From Antarctobacter sediminis (lineage in GTDB: Bacteria; Pseudomonadota; Alphaproteobacteria; Rhodobacterales; Rhodobacteraceae), in assembly GCF_019218285.1 (NCBI RefSeq), contig NZ_JAHUZG010000003.1, forward strand, positions 558,001 through 622,000: a stretch of 64,000 nucleotides of DNA. The letters run 5' to 3'. Position 1 is the stretch's first letter, and each line of letters begins with the position of its first letter. Below the pieces are notes generated by a model. The model made no database searches. It worked only from the letters and a program-made list of their open reading frames with translations, and was not told the DNA's origin. A program made the position numbers and the translations under genes. This document shows positions 9,600 to 18,860 of the stretch, piece after piece.

Positions 9600-10253
9600 T
9601 CAGACGATCTTGATGCCCGCGCTTTCCGCGTCTTTCAGGAACTGGGCAAGGCCCTTGTCCGTCAGAACGTGGTTCGCCATGGCCTTGATGACACCCGGAG
9701 GTGCGGTGGCCACGTCTGCGCCAATCTTGGCGCATTCTGACATGTGGTTGGCCGAACGGATCGAGGCGGCGAGGATCTGTGTTTCGAACCCGTAGTTGTC
9801 ATAGATCTCACGGATATCGGCGATCAGTTCCAATCCATCGAGGTTCAGATCGTCCAGACGGCCAATGAAGGGCGAGATGAAGGTTGCGCCGGCCTTGGCG
9901 GCCAGCAGGGCCTGATTGGCCGAGAAGCAGAGCGTCACATTGACCATCTTGCCTTCGTCGGAAAGCACTTTGCAGGCCTTTAGCCCATCCCAGGTCAGCG
10001 GCACTTTCACGGCGATGTTTTCGGCGATCTCGGCCAGTTTGCGGCCTTCGGCGATCATGGCGTCGGCCTCTGTCGCGACAACCTCGGCGGACACAGGGCC
10101 GGAAACGAGGTCACAGATTTCCTTGGTTACTTCCAGGATGTCGCGACCGGATTTCATGATGAGCGAGGGGTTGGTGGTGACCCCGTCCACCATGCCAAGG
10201 TCATTGAGTTCGGCGATGGCGTCGATCTCGGCGGTATCTACGAAGAATTTCAT
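9600..10253 (-). CDS. fsa: Fructose-6-phosphate aldolase/transaldolase-like protein
   Basis: The 217-residue protein matches the short transaldolase (TalC/FSA) family: [10 protein letters not shown] start, GVTTNPSL (25-32), the Schiff-base lysine in [10 protein letters not shown] (K83), and [11 protein letters not shown]. Family members either cleave fructose 6-phosphate to dihydroxyacetone and glyceraldehyde 3-phosphate or act as true transaldolases; many alphaproteobacteria use this form in the pentose phosphate pathway. Sequence alone does not separate the two activities. It is divergent from priA. Confidence 0.9.
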   Translation of the reverse strand: MKFFVDTAEIDAIAELNDLGMVDGVTTNPSLIMKSGRDILEVTKEICDLVSGPVSAEVVATEADAMIAEGRKLAEIAENIAVKVPLTWDGLKACKVLSDEGKMVNVTLCFSANQALLAAKAGATFISPFIGRLDDLNLDGLELIADIREIYDNYGFETQILAASIRSANHMSECAKIGADVATAPPGVIKAMANHVLTDKGLAQFLKDAESAGIKIV

Positions 10254-10309
10254 CGGCAGCGGCTCCTTGATGGCTTGGCCTTTCCTGCTCCGCGATTTAC
10301 CCCTTTTGC

Positions 10310-12511
10310 ATGCCGATCACTACCCCGGAATTCTTTGATGCTGGCACGCTGGTGGGCGTGCTGACCACGCAGCCTCTGGACCGCGTGCTGGATTACCGCG
10401 CGCCAGAGGGCGGTTGCTGGCTTGGTGCCTTTGTCGAAGTGCCTCTTGGCCCGCGCAAGGTTTTGGGGGTCGTCTGGGGCGCGGGGCGCGGCGATTTTGA
10501 TGCTTCGAAGATCCGCGCGGTGAACCGTGTATTGGACGTGGCACCCATGCGGACCGAATTGCGCAGCTTTATCGAGAAGGCCGCCGCCTATACGCTGACG
10601 CCCTTGCCGGCGATGCTGCGCCTTGCGACGCGGGCGCCCGGTTTGGGCGATCCACCGTCGATGCGCAAAGTTTATCGGCTGGGCGAGGGTGAGCCATCGC
10701 GCATGACAGAGGCCCGGACCCGGGTGATCGATGCCGCACGCGAGATGGGTGGATTGGCCCTGACGTTGAAGGAACTGGCTGAATCAGCGGGCGTGACGAC
10801 ATCTGTTGTAAAGGGGCTGGTCAAGAGCGGTGCGATCCTCGAAGAGGACACGCCGCGCGACACGGCCTTTCCGCGGCTGGATGCGGACTATGGCGGCAAG
10901 GAACTGACCGAGGATCAGGCGGCCGCCGCCGAAGTTCTGCGCGAAGGTCAGCGCAGGGGCGGCTATGAGACCGTTTTGCTGAAAGGCGTTACCGGCTCCG
11001 GCAAGACCGAGGTCTATCTTGAAGCTGTGGCCGAAGCCTTGCGGGCCGGGCGGCAGGCGCTGGTACTTTTGCCGGAAATCGCGCTTTCGGCGGAATTCCT
11101 GACGCGGGTCGAGGCGCGGTTCGGCGCGCGGCCCGCCGAATGGCATTCCGGCGTCACCATGACCGAACGCCGCCGCGTCTGGCGCATGGTGGGGGAAGGC
11201 AAGGCGCAAGTGGTTGTCGGGGCGCGTTCGGCCCTTTTCCTGCCATTCCAGAACCTTGGCCTGATTGTCGTCGATGAGGAACACGACACCTCTTACAAGC
11301 AGGAGGATGGTGTCCTGTACAACGCCCGGGACATGGCGGTCCTGCGGGCTTCGATCCTTGGGGCGCAGGTTGTGCTGGCTTCTGCCACGCCATCGCTTGA
11401 AAGCTGGGCCAATGCGGATGCGGGCAAATACAAGCGGATCGTCCTGACCTCGCGTTTTGGGCCCGCCGTGCTGCCCGAGATGCGGACCATTGACATGCGG
11501 GCCGAACAGTTACCGGCGACGCGTTGGATCTCGGGGACTTTGCAGCGGTCGGTGACAATGCGGATGGAACGGGGCGAACAGGCCTTGTTGTTCATCAACC
11601 GTCGCGGCTATGCCCCTGTGACGCTCTGCCGGGCCTGCGGGCAGCAGATTGGTTGTCCGCATTGTGACGCTCGCATGGTCGAACACAGGTTTCTCAAGCG
11701 GTTGGTTTGCCACCAGTGCGGGGAAAGCGCCCCGATCCCCGAAGCCTGCCCGTCCTGCGGTGTCGAGGGCAAGCTGGCTGCGGTCGGGCCGGGGGTGGAA
11801 CGTCTGGCGGAAGAGGCGCAGGAGCTGTTCCCCGACGCGCGAATTGCGGTGCTGTCGTCTGACCTTTTCGGAACGGCGCGCGAGCTGAAGGCCCAGATCG
11901 AGGCTATCGCCCAAGGCGGTGCCGACATCATCATAGGCACGCAGTTGGTGGCAAAGGGGCATAACTTTCCCCTGCTGACGCTGGTGGGGGTGATCGACGC
12001 GGATCTTGGCTTGCAAGGGTCCGACCTGCGCGCGGCCGAACGCACGTTTCAGTTGATGCGCCAGGTGGCTGGGCGCGCCGGGCGGGCGGACAAGCCGGGG
12101 CAGGCCGTTTTGCAGACCTACCAGCCGGAACATCCGGTAATCCGGGCCATTCTGGCCGGCGATGAAGAGGCTTTTTGGGGGGCCGAGGCGGATGAACGGC
12201 GCGTGGCGGGGATGCCGCCCTTTGGGCGTTTGGCGGGTATCATCCTGTCAGGGGGCGATGTGGGCAAGGTGTTTGACCTTGGCAACCACCTTGCGCGCAA
12301 CGATGCCGCGCTTCGGCGTATCGGGGCCGAGGTCTGGGGCCCCGCGCCTGCGCCCATCGCTCGTGTCCGGGGGCGACACAGGGTACGCTTGTTGGTCAAG
12401 GCCCCGAAGGGCGTTGCCCTGCAAGCGGCACTGGCGGAATGGGCCGGGCAGGTTCGGCTGACCGGGGACCTGCGCATGGCGATCGACATCGACCCGCAGA
12501 GCTTTTTCTGA
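10310..12511 (+). CDS. priA: Primosomal replication restart helicase PriA
   Basis: PriA reloads the replisome at collapsed forks. The 733-residue protein has an N-terminal DNA-binding domain (first about 110 residues) and helicase Walker A (GVTGSGKTE, near 225-233). It also has the DEEH box in [12 protein letters not shown], zinc-binding cysteine pairs (CRAC, CPHC, CHQC, CPSC) and a C-terminal helicase lobe with [12 protein letters not shown]. All expected blocks are present. It starts close to the divergent aldolase gene and is followed by the S49 peptidase gene. Confidence 0.96.
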   Translation: MPITTPEFFDAGTLVGVLTTQPLDRVLDYRAPEGGCWLGAFVEVPLGPRKVLGVVWGAGRGDFDASKIRAVNRVLDVAPMRTELRSFIEKAAAYTLTPLPAMLRLATRAPGLGDPPSMRKVYRLGEGEPSRMTEARTRVIDAAREMGGLALTLKELAESAGVTTSVVKGLVKSGAILEEDTPRDTAFPRLDADYGGKELTEDQAAAAEVLREGQRRGGYETVLLKGVTGSGKTEVYLEAVAEALRAGRQALVLLPEIALSAEFLTRVEARFGARPAEWHSGVTMTERRRVWRMVGEGKAQVVVGARSALFLPFQNLGLIVVDEEHDTSYKQEDGVLYNARDMAVLRASILGAQVVLASATPSLESWANADAGKYKRIVLTSRFGPAVLPEMRTIDMRAEQLPATRWISGTLQRSVTMRMERGEQALLFINRRGYAPVTLCRACGQQIGCPHCDARMVEHRFLKRLVCHQCGESAPIPEACPSCGVEGKLAAVGPGVERLAEEAQELFPDARIAVLSSDLFGTARELKAQIEAIAQGGADIIIGTQLVAKGHNFPLLTLVGVIDADLGLQGSDLRAAERTFQLMRQVAGRAGRADKPGQAVLQTYQPEHPVIRAILAGDEEAFWGAEADERRVAGMPPFGRLAGIILSGGDVGKVFDLGNHLARNDAALRRIGAEVWGPAPAPIARVRGRHRVRLLVKAPKGVALQAALAEWAGQVRLTGDLRMAIDIDPQSFF

Positions 12512-12631
12512 ATGCCTCGACCCGCTGGTTTGCCCGCGAAAGGCGCATCTCAAGCGGCAATTGCACCACAACGCCGCGACTTTTCCCGGGCTGCCTTGTT
12601 TGTCCGTGGGGTCGCCTCTACATGCCACGCC

Positions 12632-13429
12632 ATGAGACGATGGCTTCCCTTCATGAAATCCGTGCCGCGGGTAGCGGTGGTGCGCCTTCAGGGCGCCATT
12701 GGCGTGCCCGGACGATCCAGCATTTCGGACCGATCCGTGGCACCGATGCTGGAAAAGGCCTTTAAGTCAAAGCCCGATGTCGTCGCGCTCGAGATCAACT
12801 CCCCGGGTGGATCGCCAGTACAAAGCTCGTTGATCGGTGCGCGGATCCGCCGGCTGGCCGAAGAACACGACGTGCCGGTGCTGGCCTTCGTCGAGGATGT
12901 GGCGGCTTCGGGCGGGTACTGGATCGCCAGTGCGGCAGATGAGATCCATGCCGACCCCAGTTCCATCCTCGGGTCGATTGGCGTGATCTCCGCCGGGTTC
13001 GGCCTGCCGGTTTTTCTGCAACGTCAGGGGATCGAACGGCGGGTCCACACCGCAGGGACATCCAAAAGCATGCTGGATCCGTTCCAGCCGGAAAAAGAAG
13101 AGGACGTCGCGCGGTTGAAACGGCTTTTGGCGCAACTGCACGACACGTTTATCGCGCAGGTGAAAGAGCGGCGCGCGGGCAAGTTGGCCGACAACCCCGA
13201 CCTGTTCACCGGCGAAGTCTGGATCGGCCAGTCTGCGGTGGAACAAGGGCTGGCGGATGGAATCGGCCACCTTGTTCCGGTGATGAAGGCGCGGTTGGGC
13301 GACAAGACCCGTTTCAAACGCTACGAGGCACGCAAGCCGCTGATCCCGCGACTGGGCGCGCAGGCAGTGCAGGGTGCGCTGGGCGAGATCGAGGAACGCG
13401 CGGACTACGCGCGTTTTGGCCTGTCTTGA
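12632..13429 (+). CDS. S49 family (SppA-like) peptidase, short form
   Basis: The protein is 265 residues when started at ATG 12632; the frame is open back to 12512, but the extra 40 residues do not look like a coding N-terminus. It carries the serine nucleophile in the block AASGGYWIASAADEI (S93) and the general-base lysine in GTSKSMLDPF (K145), the SppA dyad. There is no signal peptide or membrane anchor, unlike E. coli SppA, so it probably acts in the cytoplasm or on the inner face of the membrane. Its stop overlaps the TTG of the next small gene. Confidence 0.88.
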   Translation: MRRWLPFMKSVPRVAVVRLQGAIGVPGRSSISDRSVAPMLEKAFKSKPDVVALEINSPGGSPVQSSLIGARIRRLAEEHDVPVLAFVEDVAASGGYWIASAADEIHADPSSILGSIGVISAGFGLPVFLQRQGIERRVHTAGTSKSMLDPFQPEKEEDVARLKRLLAQLHDTFIAQVKERRAGKLADNPDLFTGEVWIGQSAVEQGLADGIGHLVPVMKARLGDKTRFKRYEARKPLIPRLGAQAVQGALGEIEERADYARFGLS

Positions 13430-13620
13430 TCGTCAAGATCGTCGCCCTCTTCCTTGCGTTCATTGCCGTGCTGGGCTTTTTCGGAAAGCTGCGGGTGCCC
13501 GGTGCGAAACAGATCGGTCAACTGCGTGATCGCGCGCGGCTGACGGCGAAGAAATGTCCGAACTGCGGACGCTACCGGATCGGCAAGGACCCTTGCGATT
13601 GCCGGAAGGGAAAGAACTAA
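13426..13620 (+). CDS. Small membrane protein with a C-terminal zinc-ribbon knuckle
   Basis: The 64-residue product has one hydrophobic helix (IVKIVALFLAFIAVLGFF) and a basic middle. Its tail has CPNCGRY and DPCDCRKG, two cysteine pairs that probably bind one zinc. The start is a TTG that overlaps the stop of the S49 peptidase (TTGA), suggesting translational coupling. The function is unknown. A possible role as an adaptor for the adjacent peptidase is inference from overlap alone. Confidence 0.68.
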   Translation: MIVKIVALFLAFIAVLGFFGKLRVPGAKQIGQLRDRARLTAKKCPNCGRYRIGKDPCDCRKGKN

Positions 13621-13621
13621 C

Positions 13622-14569
13622 ATGGTATTCGTCTATGCGGTGCTTGGGCTTCTGATCCTGCTTCTGGCTGGGGATGCCTTGGTCAAAGGGGCGGTGAACC
13701 TCAGTTTGCGGGTGGGCATCCCGGCGCTGGTGGTCAGCCTGACCATCGTTGCCTTTGGCACCTCGGCACCGGAACTGCTGATCTCGATCAAGGCGGCGCT
13801 GGAAAACGCGCCGGGTATTGCGCTGGGCAACGTTGTGGGGTCGAACACCGCCAACGTGCTGCTGGTCTTGGGTATCCCCGCCCTGATCACCGTGATGCAC
13901 ACCAGTCAGTGCGATACGCGATCCAGCTATTTGCAGATGCTGGCGGGGACACTGGTGTTCATCGCGCTTGGGTTCCGCGGGGTCTTTGACTGGATCGCCG
14001 CTCTGATCCTGTTGGCCATGCTTCTGGTCATTCTGGGCAGCCAGTTGCGCGGGGCGCTGAAGCACCGGGCAGAGGGCAAGGCCGACGAGGAACTGGAAGA
14101 ACCCGAAGGAGCGGATCCGGATATGCCGTGGTGGCGCATCGGGCTGTTTCTTGCGCTGGGCCTGATTGGCCTGCCGCTGGGCGCGGACCTGCTGGTAGAC
14201 AGCGCCGAAGAGATCGCCCACATGTTCGGTGTTCCCGACGCGGTCATTGGCCTGACGCTGGTGGCGCTGGGCACGTCGCTGCCGGAGCTGGCAACCACTG
14301 TCATGGCGGCCATTCGCCGTCAGGCGGACGTGGCTATCGGCAACGTGATCGGGTCCAACCTGTTCAACCTGCTGGCCATCATCGGGGTTGCCTCGCTGAT
14401 CGCGCCGATTGGTGTTGGTCCGGGCTTCTTGCAGTTCGATTTTTGGGTGATGCTGGGCGCGTCGCTGCTGTTGGTGCCTTTCGTCTTTTTTGGCCGTGAT
14501 CTGGGGCGCGTCTGGGGCGTGGTCTTGTCGGCGCTGTATGTGGGCTATGTCACAATCGTACTGATTTGA
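13622..14569 (+). CDS. Calcium/sodium antiporter (CaCA family, YrbG type)
   Basis: The 315-residue inner-membrane protein has about ten membrane segments in two inverted halves. Each half carries an alpha repeat: VAFGTSAPELLISI followed by GNVVGSNTAN in the first, and VALGTSLPELATTV followed by GNVIGSNLFN in the second. The acidic residues of these repeats bind Ca2+ and Na+. An acidic cytoplasmic loop (EELEEPEGADPD, about 158-170) joins the halves. It starts one base after the zinc-ribbon gene stop and is followed by the SDR gene. Confidence 0.93.
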   Translation: MVFVYAVLGLLILLLAGDALVKGAVNLSLRVGIPALVVSLTIVAFGTSAPELLISIKAALENAPGIALGNVVGSNTANVLLVLGIPALITVMHTSQCDTRSSYLQMLAGTLVFIALGFRGVFDWIAALILLAMLLVILGSQLRGALKHRAEGKADEELEEPEGADPDMPWWRIGLFLALGLIGLPLGADLLVDSAEEIAHMFGVPDAVIGLTLVALGTSLPELATTVMAAIRRQADVAIGNVIGSNLFNLLAIIGVASLIAPIGVGPGFLQFDFWVMLGASLLLVPFVFFGRDLGRVWGVVLSALYVGYVTIVLI

Positions 14570-14580
14570 CGGAGGACCAC

Positions 14581-15372
14581 ATGGACGGACAGGCTGGGCG
14601 CGCGCTGGTAACCGGGGCGGGGCGGCGATTGGGTCGCGCTATGGCCGAGGCGCTGGCGGATCAAGGCTATGCCGTTGCGGTCCACTATGCCCGGTCAGAA
14701 GGCCCCGCTCATGAGGTTGTCGAAGGAATCCGGGGCAGGGGCGGTCAGGCTATCGCGCTGCAAGCTGACCTGTTGGACGAAACTGCGGCACAAGAGCTGA
14801 TCCCGCGCGCGGCAGAGGCGCTGGGCGGACCGGTGACGGTTCTGGTGAACAATGCCTCGATCTTTGAGTACGACGACATCACCAGCGCGTCGCGCGAAAG
14901 CTGGGACCGGCATTTCGAAAGCAACCTGCGAGCGCCCTTTGTGTTGACACAGGCGCTGGCGGCGCAGATCCCTGAACCGGTCGCTGACGCGAGAGGCGAG
15001 CCCGTTGCGCAGGGGCTGGTGGTCAACATGATCGACCAACGGGTGCGCAAGCTGACGCCCGAGTTCATGACCTACACGCTGGCCAAATCGGCGTTGTGGA
15101 CCCTGACGCGGACAGCGGCCCAGGCCTTGGCCCCGCGGGTGCGGGTCAATGGCATCGGACCGGGTCCAACCCTTCAAGGCGGAAGACAAGACGCCGAATC
15201 CTTTGCCCGCCAGCGCGCCGCCACCGTTCTGCAACGTGGAGTTGACCCTGACGATATCACCGGGGCATTGGTCTACCTTCTTGGGGCAAAAACGGTCACC
15301 GGGCAGTTGTTCTGCATAGACGGCGGGCAACATCTTGGTTGGGAAACACCGGACGTGACAGGCGTGGAATAA
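14581..15372 (+). CDS. Short-chain dehydrogenase/reductase, pteridine-reductase-like
   Basis: This 263-residue NAD(P)-dependent reductase has the Rossmann motif TGAGRRLG, NNAS and the catalytic pair in YTLAK. Arginines after the glycine motif favour NADPH. The TLAKSALW block and preceding MIDQRV resemble FolM/PTR1 pteridine reductases, but the substrate is not proven. ATG 14581 has ACGGAGG nine bases upstream, whereas 14566 overlaps the antiporter without a site. It precedes the AT-rich island upstream of uvrC. Confidence 0.82.
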   Translation: MDGQAGRALVTGAGRRLGRAMAEALADQGYAVAVHYARSEGPAHEVVEGIRGRGGQAIALQADLLDETAAQELIPRAAEALGGPVTVLVNNASIFEYDDITSASRESWDRHFESNLRAPFVLTQALAAQIPEPVADARGEPVAQGLVVNMIDQRVRKLTPEFMTYTLAKSALWTLTRTAAQALAPRVRVNGIGPGPTLQGGRQDAESFARQRAATVLQRGVDPDDITGALVYLLGAKTVTGQLFCIDGGQHLGWETPDVTGVE

Positions 15373-15679
15373 GCGCGCTGACGAAAGTTTTGCACGGGTC
15401 ACAAACCCTTAACAAAAGCGTTACGAAAAGGTTAAGAGTCTCAATGGGTTGCAACGTGCCAATAAATTTTTCAAGTAAAATCAACCGCTTGAAAATATGC
15501 CCAAATTTTAGGCACGGCAGCGAAGTGGGCACGAAACAAAGAAAAATTCCGTCTCCCCAGATTTTGCCCGCAGACTTATCCACACAAACGGTGGATGCTT
15601 AACCTCTTGAACCGGCGCGCTGCGCATTGCAGCAACGGCAAGGAATCGCGCAAACCCGGCAGGGGCAGGAATACCGGCA
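15373..15679. promoter_or_regulatory. AT-rich non-coding island with CtrA-, CcrM- and DnaA-type motifs
   Basis: These 307 bases contain no convincing gene and are clearly AT-richer than their surroundings. Three alphaproteobacterial cell-cycle motifs occur: TTAC-N7-TTAA (15,421-15,435), one base off the CtrA consensus; GAGTC (15,436-15,440), a CcrM methylation site directly abutting it; and TTATCCACA (15,576-15,584), a perfect DnaA box. It probably holds the uvrC promoter. A replication-origin role is not supported because only one DnaA box was found. Confidence 0.5.
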
Positions 15680-17551
15680 TTGAACGACAAACCCGACGAT
15701 CAGCAACGCGTGCCGAAAGGGCATGAGGTCATCCATGGCTACCTCAAGACGCTAGACGCTTCGCCCGGCGTTTACAGGATGCTGGATGAGCAATCGCGCG
15801 TGCTTTACGTCGGCAAGGCGCGCAACCTGAAGGCGCGTGTGTCGAACTATGCGCGGCCCTCGGGACATTCGCGGCGGATCGCGCGGATGATCTCGGAAAC
15901 TGCGTCGATGATGTTCCTGACCACGCGGACCGAAACCGAGGCGCTGCTGCTGGAGCAGAACCTCATCAAGCAGCTCAAGCCCAAGTTCAACGTTCTGTTG
16001 CGGGACGACAAGAGCTTTCCCAATATCCTTGTCACCGATCACGCCTTTCCGATGATCAAGAAGCACCGGGGCGCCAAGAAGGAGAAGGGGGCCTATTACG
16101 GCCCCTTTGCCAGCGCCGGCGCGGTGAACCGGGTGCTGAACCAGTTGCAAAAGGCCTTTTTGCTGCGCAACTGCTCGGACAGCATGTTCGAGACGCGCAC
16201 ACGCCCCTGCCTGCAATACCAGATCAAACGCTGCACCGCGCCCTGCGTTGGCAAGATCACCGAAGAGGACTATGCCCGTAGCGTGAAGGATGCGCAGCGC
16301 TACCTGTCCGGCAAATCCACCGAGGTGCAGGAACGGCTGAAGACGCAGATGGCCGAGGCCTCGGACGCGATGGAATTCGAACGCGCCGCCGCGCTGCGCG
16401 ACCGGATCCGCGCCTTGACTCAGGTACAGACCGCGCAGGGGATCAACCCGCAGACCACGACCGACGCGGATGTCATCGCGCTCTATATGGAGAACGGGCA
16501 GGCCTGCGTGCAGGTGTTTTTCATCCGCGCCAACCAGAACTGGGGCAACAAGGATTTCTATCCGCGCGTGGGCGAAGGTGTGGATCCCGCCGAGGTCATG
16601 GAGGCCTTTCTGGGCCAGTTCTATGACCAGAAGGACCCGGCGCGCCTGTTGCTGCTGTCGCATGGCATCGAGGACGAGGACCTGATGTGTCAGGCGCTGT
16701 CCGAGAAGCTGGGACGCAAGGTCGAGATTTCGGTCCCGCAGCGCGGCGAGAAGGCGGAACTGGTGGATGGCGCGCTGCGCAACGCCAAGGAGAGCCTTGG
16801 ACGCAAGATGTCGGAAACCGCGACGCAGGCGAAGCTGCTGCGCGGACTGGCCGAGGCCTTTGACCTGGATGGCCCGCCGCAGCGGGTCGAAGTCTATGAC
16901 AACAGCCACATCCAGGGCACGAATGCGGTGGGCGCGATGATCGTAGCCGGGCCGGACGGGTTCATGAAGAACCAGTACCGCAAGTACAATATCAAGGGTG
17001 ACGACCTGGTGCCGGGCGATGACTTTGGCATGATGAAAGAAGTGCTGAAGCGCCGCCTGACCCGGTTGCAGAAAGACGACCCGGATCGCAGCAAGGGGCT
17101 GTGGCCGGACCTGATGCTGATCGACGGCGGCGCCGGGCAGATTAGCGCGGTAGCCGAGATCATGGCAGAACAGGGGGTGGATGACCTGCCCTTTGTCGGC
17201 GTCGCCAAGGGCATCGACCGCGATGCCGGCAAGGAAGAGTTCCACCGGCCCGGACAGCGGCCCTTTGCGCTGCGCCACAACGACCCGGTGCTGTACTTCG
17301 TGCAGCGCCTGCGCGACGAGGCGCACCGTTTTGCCATCGGCACGCACCGGGCGAAACGCGCCAAGGCACAGATGGCCAACCCGTTGGACGAGGTGCCCGG
17401 TGTCGGTGCTTCGCGCAAGCGGGCCTTGCTGGCGCATTTCGGCTCGGCCAAGGCGGTCAGCCGCGCCAATCTTGCCGATCTGAAGGCGGTCGACGGGGTG
17501 AGCGATGCGCTGGCGGAACGGATCTACGCCTATTTCAACGAAAAGGCCTGA
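15680..17551 (+). CDS. uvrC: Excinuclease ABC subunit C
   Basis: UvrC makes the two incisions in nucleotide excision repair. The 623-residue protein has the GIY-YIG nuclease domain (GVYRM...[14 protein letters not shown], about 31-60) and the cysteine cluster [13 protein letters not shown]. It also has a UVR helix pair binding UvrB (about 205-240), the RNase H-like C-terminal nuclease ([18 protein letters not shown]) and a terminal helix-hairpin-helix pair. The start is a TTG with GGCAGGA upstream; no better ATG is in frame. Position downstream of an AT-rich island suggests its own promoter. Confidence 0.95.
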   Translation: MNDKPDDQQRVPKGHEVIHGYLKTLDASPGVYRMLDEQSRVLYVGKARNLKARVSNYARPSGHSRRIARMISETASMMFLTTRTETEALLLEQNLIKQLKPKFNVLLRDDKSFPNILVTDHAFPMIKKHRGAKKEKGAYYGPFASAGAVNRVLNQLQKAFLLRNCSDSMFETRTRPCLQYQIKRCTAPCVGKITEEDYARSVKDAQRYLSGKSTEVQERLKTQMAEASDAMEFERAAALRDRIRALTQVQTAQGINPQTTTDADVIALYMENGQACVQVFFIRANQNWGNKDFYPRVGEGVDPAEVMEAFLGQFYDQKDPARLLLLSHGIEDEDLMCQALSEKLGRKVEISVPQRGEKAELVDGALRNAKESLGRKMSETATQAKLLRGLAEAFDLDGPPQRVEVYDNSHIQGTNAVGAMIVAGPDGFMKNQYRKYNIKGDDLVPGDDFGMMKEVLKRRLTRLQKDDPDRSKGLWPDLMLIDGGAGQISAVAEIMAEQGVDDLPFVGVAKGIDRDAGKEEFHRPGQRPFALRHNDPVLYFVQRLRDEAHRFAIGTHRAKRAKAQMANPLDEVPGVGASRKRALLAHFGSAKAVSRANLADLKAVDGVSDALAERIYAYFNEKA

Positions 17552-17560
17552 TCCAGCGGC

Positions 17561-17669
17561 CACGCCTGCGGCGTGACGGGGCTGCTTGCGCGTTGCGCAA
17601 GCGGTGTGAGGGGCGCTGCCCCTCTGCGCAGGGCGCATTCACCCCGGAGTGTTTTCGCCAAGAAGAAAC
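17561..17669 (+). terminator. Three consecutive hairpins ending in the GGAGTNTT/CCAAGAAGAA element
   Basis: Perfect stems CACGCC/GGCGTG (17,561-17,575), GCTTGCGC/GCGCAAGC (17,584-17,602) and GAGGGGC/GCCCCTC (17,608-17,624) follow uvrC. They end with CCCCGGAGTGTTTTCGCCAA then GAAGAA, the same element as at 9.5 kb. It lies between converging uvrC and thioesterase genes. Confidence 0.65.
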
Positions 17670-17674
17670 GAGGC

Positions 17675-18106
17675 TCAGGTGCTGAGGCTGTTGAAATGGG
17701 TGCGGATTTCGGTCGGGATCGGCGTGGGGCGACCGTCGGGGCCGGTCAGGACCTGAGTAAAGAAACCTTCGGCGCTGGCGGTCTCTTCGTCGTTGCGGAA
17801 GAGGCCGATCTCGAACCGCACGGAGGAACTGCCGACATGGGGGATGCGCAGGCCGGCATGGATCAGGTCCGGGAAGCCGGTTTCGGAATGGTAGCGGCAG
17901 CCATTTTCGACGGTGAGCAGACGCAGGGCTCCGGGGCCGCGGATCTGGATGCCCAAGTCGAGCTGCCAGAGGCTGACGGCGGTGTCGATGAAGGACATGT
18001 AGGTCGCATTGTTCATATGGCCGTATTCGTCATTGTCCATCCAGCGGGTGGGCAGCGGGCGAAAGGCGCGGTAGTCGGCGCGGGTGCCGACGGGCGGGCG
18101 GCTCAT
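17675..18106 (-). CDS. Acyl-CoA thioesterase, hot-dog fold (4HBT/YbgC-like)
   Basis: The 143-residue protein has the hot-dog signature RWMDNDEYGHMNNATYMSFI, in which the aspartate after RWMDN is the catalytic acid of the 4-hydroxybenzoyl-CoA thioesterase group. Such enzymes hydrolyse acyl-CoA to free acid and CoA. The natural substrate is unknown. Its ATG overlaps the stop of the TIGR02186 gene (ATGA), so it is the last gene of a three-gene operon with TauE. Confidence 0.88.
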   Translation of the reverse strand: MSRPPVGTRADYRAFRPLPTRWMDNDEYGHMNNATYMSFIDTAVSLWQLDLGIQIRGPGALRLLTVENGCRYHSETGFPDLIHAGLRIPHVGSSSVRFEIGLFRNDEETASAEGFFTQVLTGPDGRPTPIPTEIRTHFNSLST

Positions 18107-18858
18107 TGCGACCTCAGGATGCGGAAGGCGGTGGAGGCGCTCCAGCCTGCGGCAATGGCAATGAAGAGCGACATCAGGCCATAGAGGAAGGGCTGATTGC
18201 GCGACAGCCCGTAGAGCCAGCGTTCGAGTCCGACCTTGCGGACCTCGATTTCCGTTTCATAGGTGCTGATGACCGTTCCGCCCCGGGTCAGGTAGATCCG
18301 GGTGGGGTAGGTGCCTTCGGTCAGGTTGGCGGGCATCGAGATGGCCGTGTCGAAGAGCGTCTGTTCGCGCAGGGTGACAGTGTCTTCGAGCAGTTGATAG
18401 GTGCCTTCGTCGGTGCGGATGCGGATCACGGCCTCGGTGAAGCTTTGCGCATCGGGCACGTCCATTGGGGCGCCGACGGAACGGATGGCGCGGGGGATCG
18501 AGACCTTGTGGCGGAGATCCTCTGTGTCGGAGATCACCTGATCCCACGGGGCGGAGGTGGCGATGGCGTAGAAGCTGGGTGCGGAGTCGACCTCGACCGC
18601 GTGGGCGTTGACCCAGATGCCCATGCGCCGGGCCTGACGCCAGACGGTCAGCGGTTTCTGCGGGCCTGCCACGGCGACGATGACTTGCAGCGGTTCGGCA
18701 TCGATCGGGGTTTCGCGTTTGATCGCGCCGAAAATCAGGATCTCAGACCCGTCGAAATTGGTCGAGATCTGGACGATGTCCTTGCTGAGGCCCAGCACCA
18801 CTTGCTCGGCCCGGGCGGGCAGGGCGGTGAGCATCAGGAGCAACAGGAAGAGGCGCAT
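18103..18858 (-). CDS. TIGR02186-type membrane-anchored exported protein
   Basis: The 251-residue protein has an N-terminal signal peptide (LLLLMLTALPARA). A large extracytoplasmic beta-rich domain follows, and one C-terminal membrane segment (FLYGLMSLFIAIAAGWSA), so most of it faces the periplasm. It matches what I recall of TIGR02186, found beside TSUP transporters. Its function is unknown; it may deliver or sense the transporter's sulfur-containing substrate. It sits two bases after the TauE gene and overlaps the thioesterase gene. Confidence 0.78.
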   Translation of the reverse strand: MRLFLLLLMLTALPARAEQVVLGLSKDIVQISTNFDGSEILIFGAIKRETPIDAEPLQVIVAVAGPQKPLTVWRQARRMGIWVNAHAVEVDSAPSFYAIATSAPWDQVISDTEDLRHKVSIPRAIRSVGAPMDVPDAQSFTEAVIRIRTDEGTYQLLEDTVTLREQTLFDTAISMPANLTEGTYPTRIYLTRGGTVISTYETEIEVRKVGLERWLYGLSRNQPFLYGLMSLFIAIAAGWSASTAFRILRSQ

Positions 18859-18860
18859 CG

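Noticed and set aside
15373-15679. Chromosome replication origin
   Set aside because: Only one DnaA box was found in the AT-rich island and none of the genes I would expect around an alphaproteobacterial origin are present.
15752-17638. 628-residue minus-strand frame opposite uvrC
   Set aside because: It mirrors uvrC in the opposite strand; uvrC carries all expected domains.
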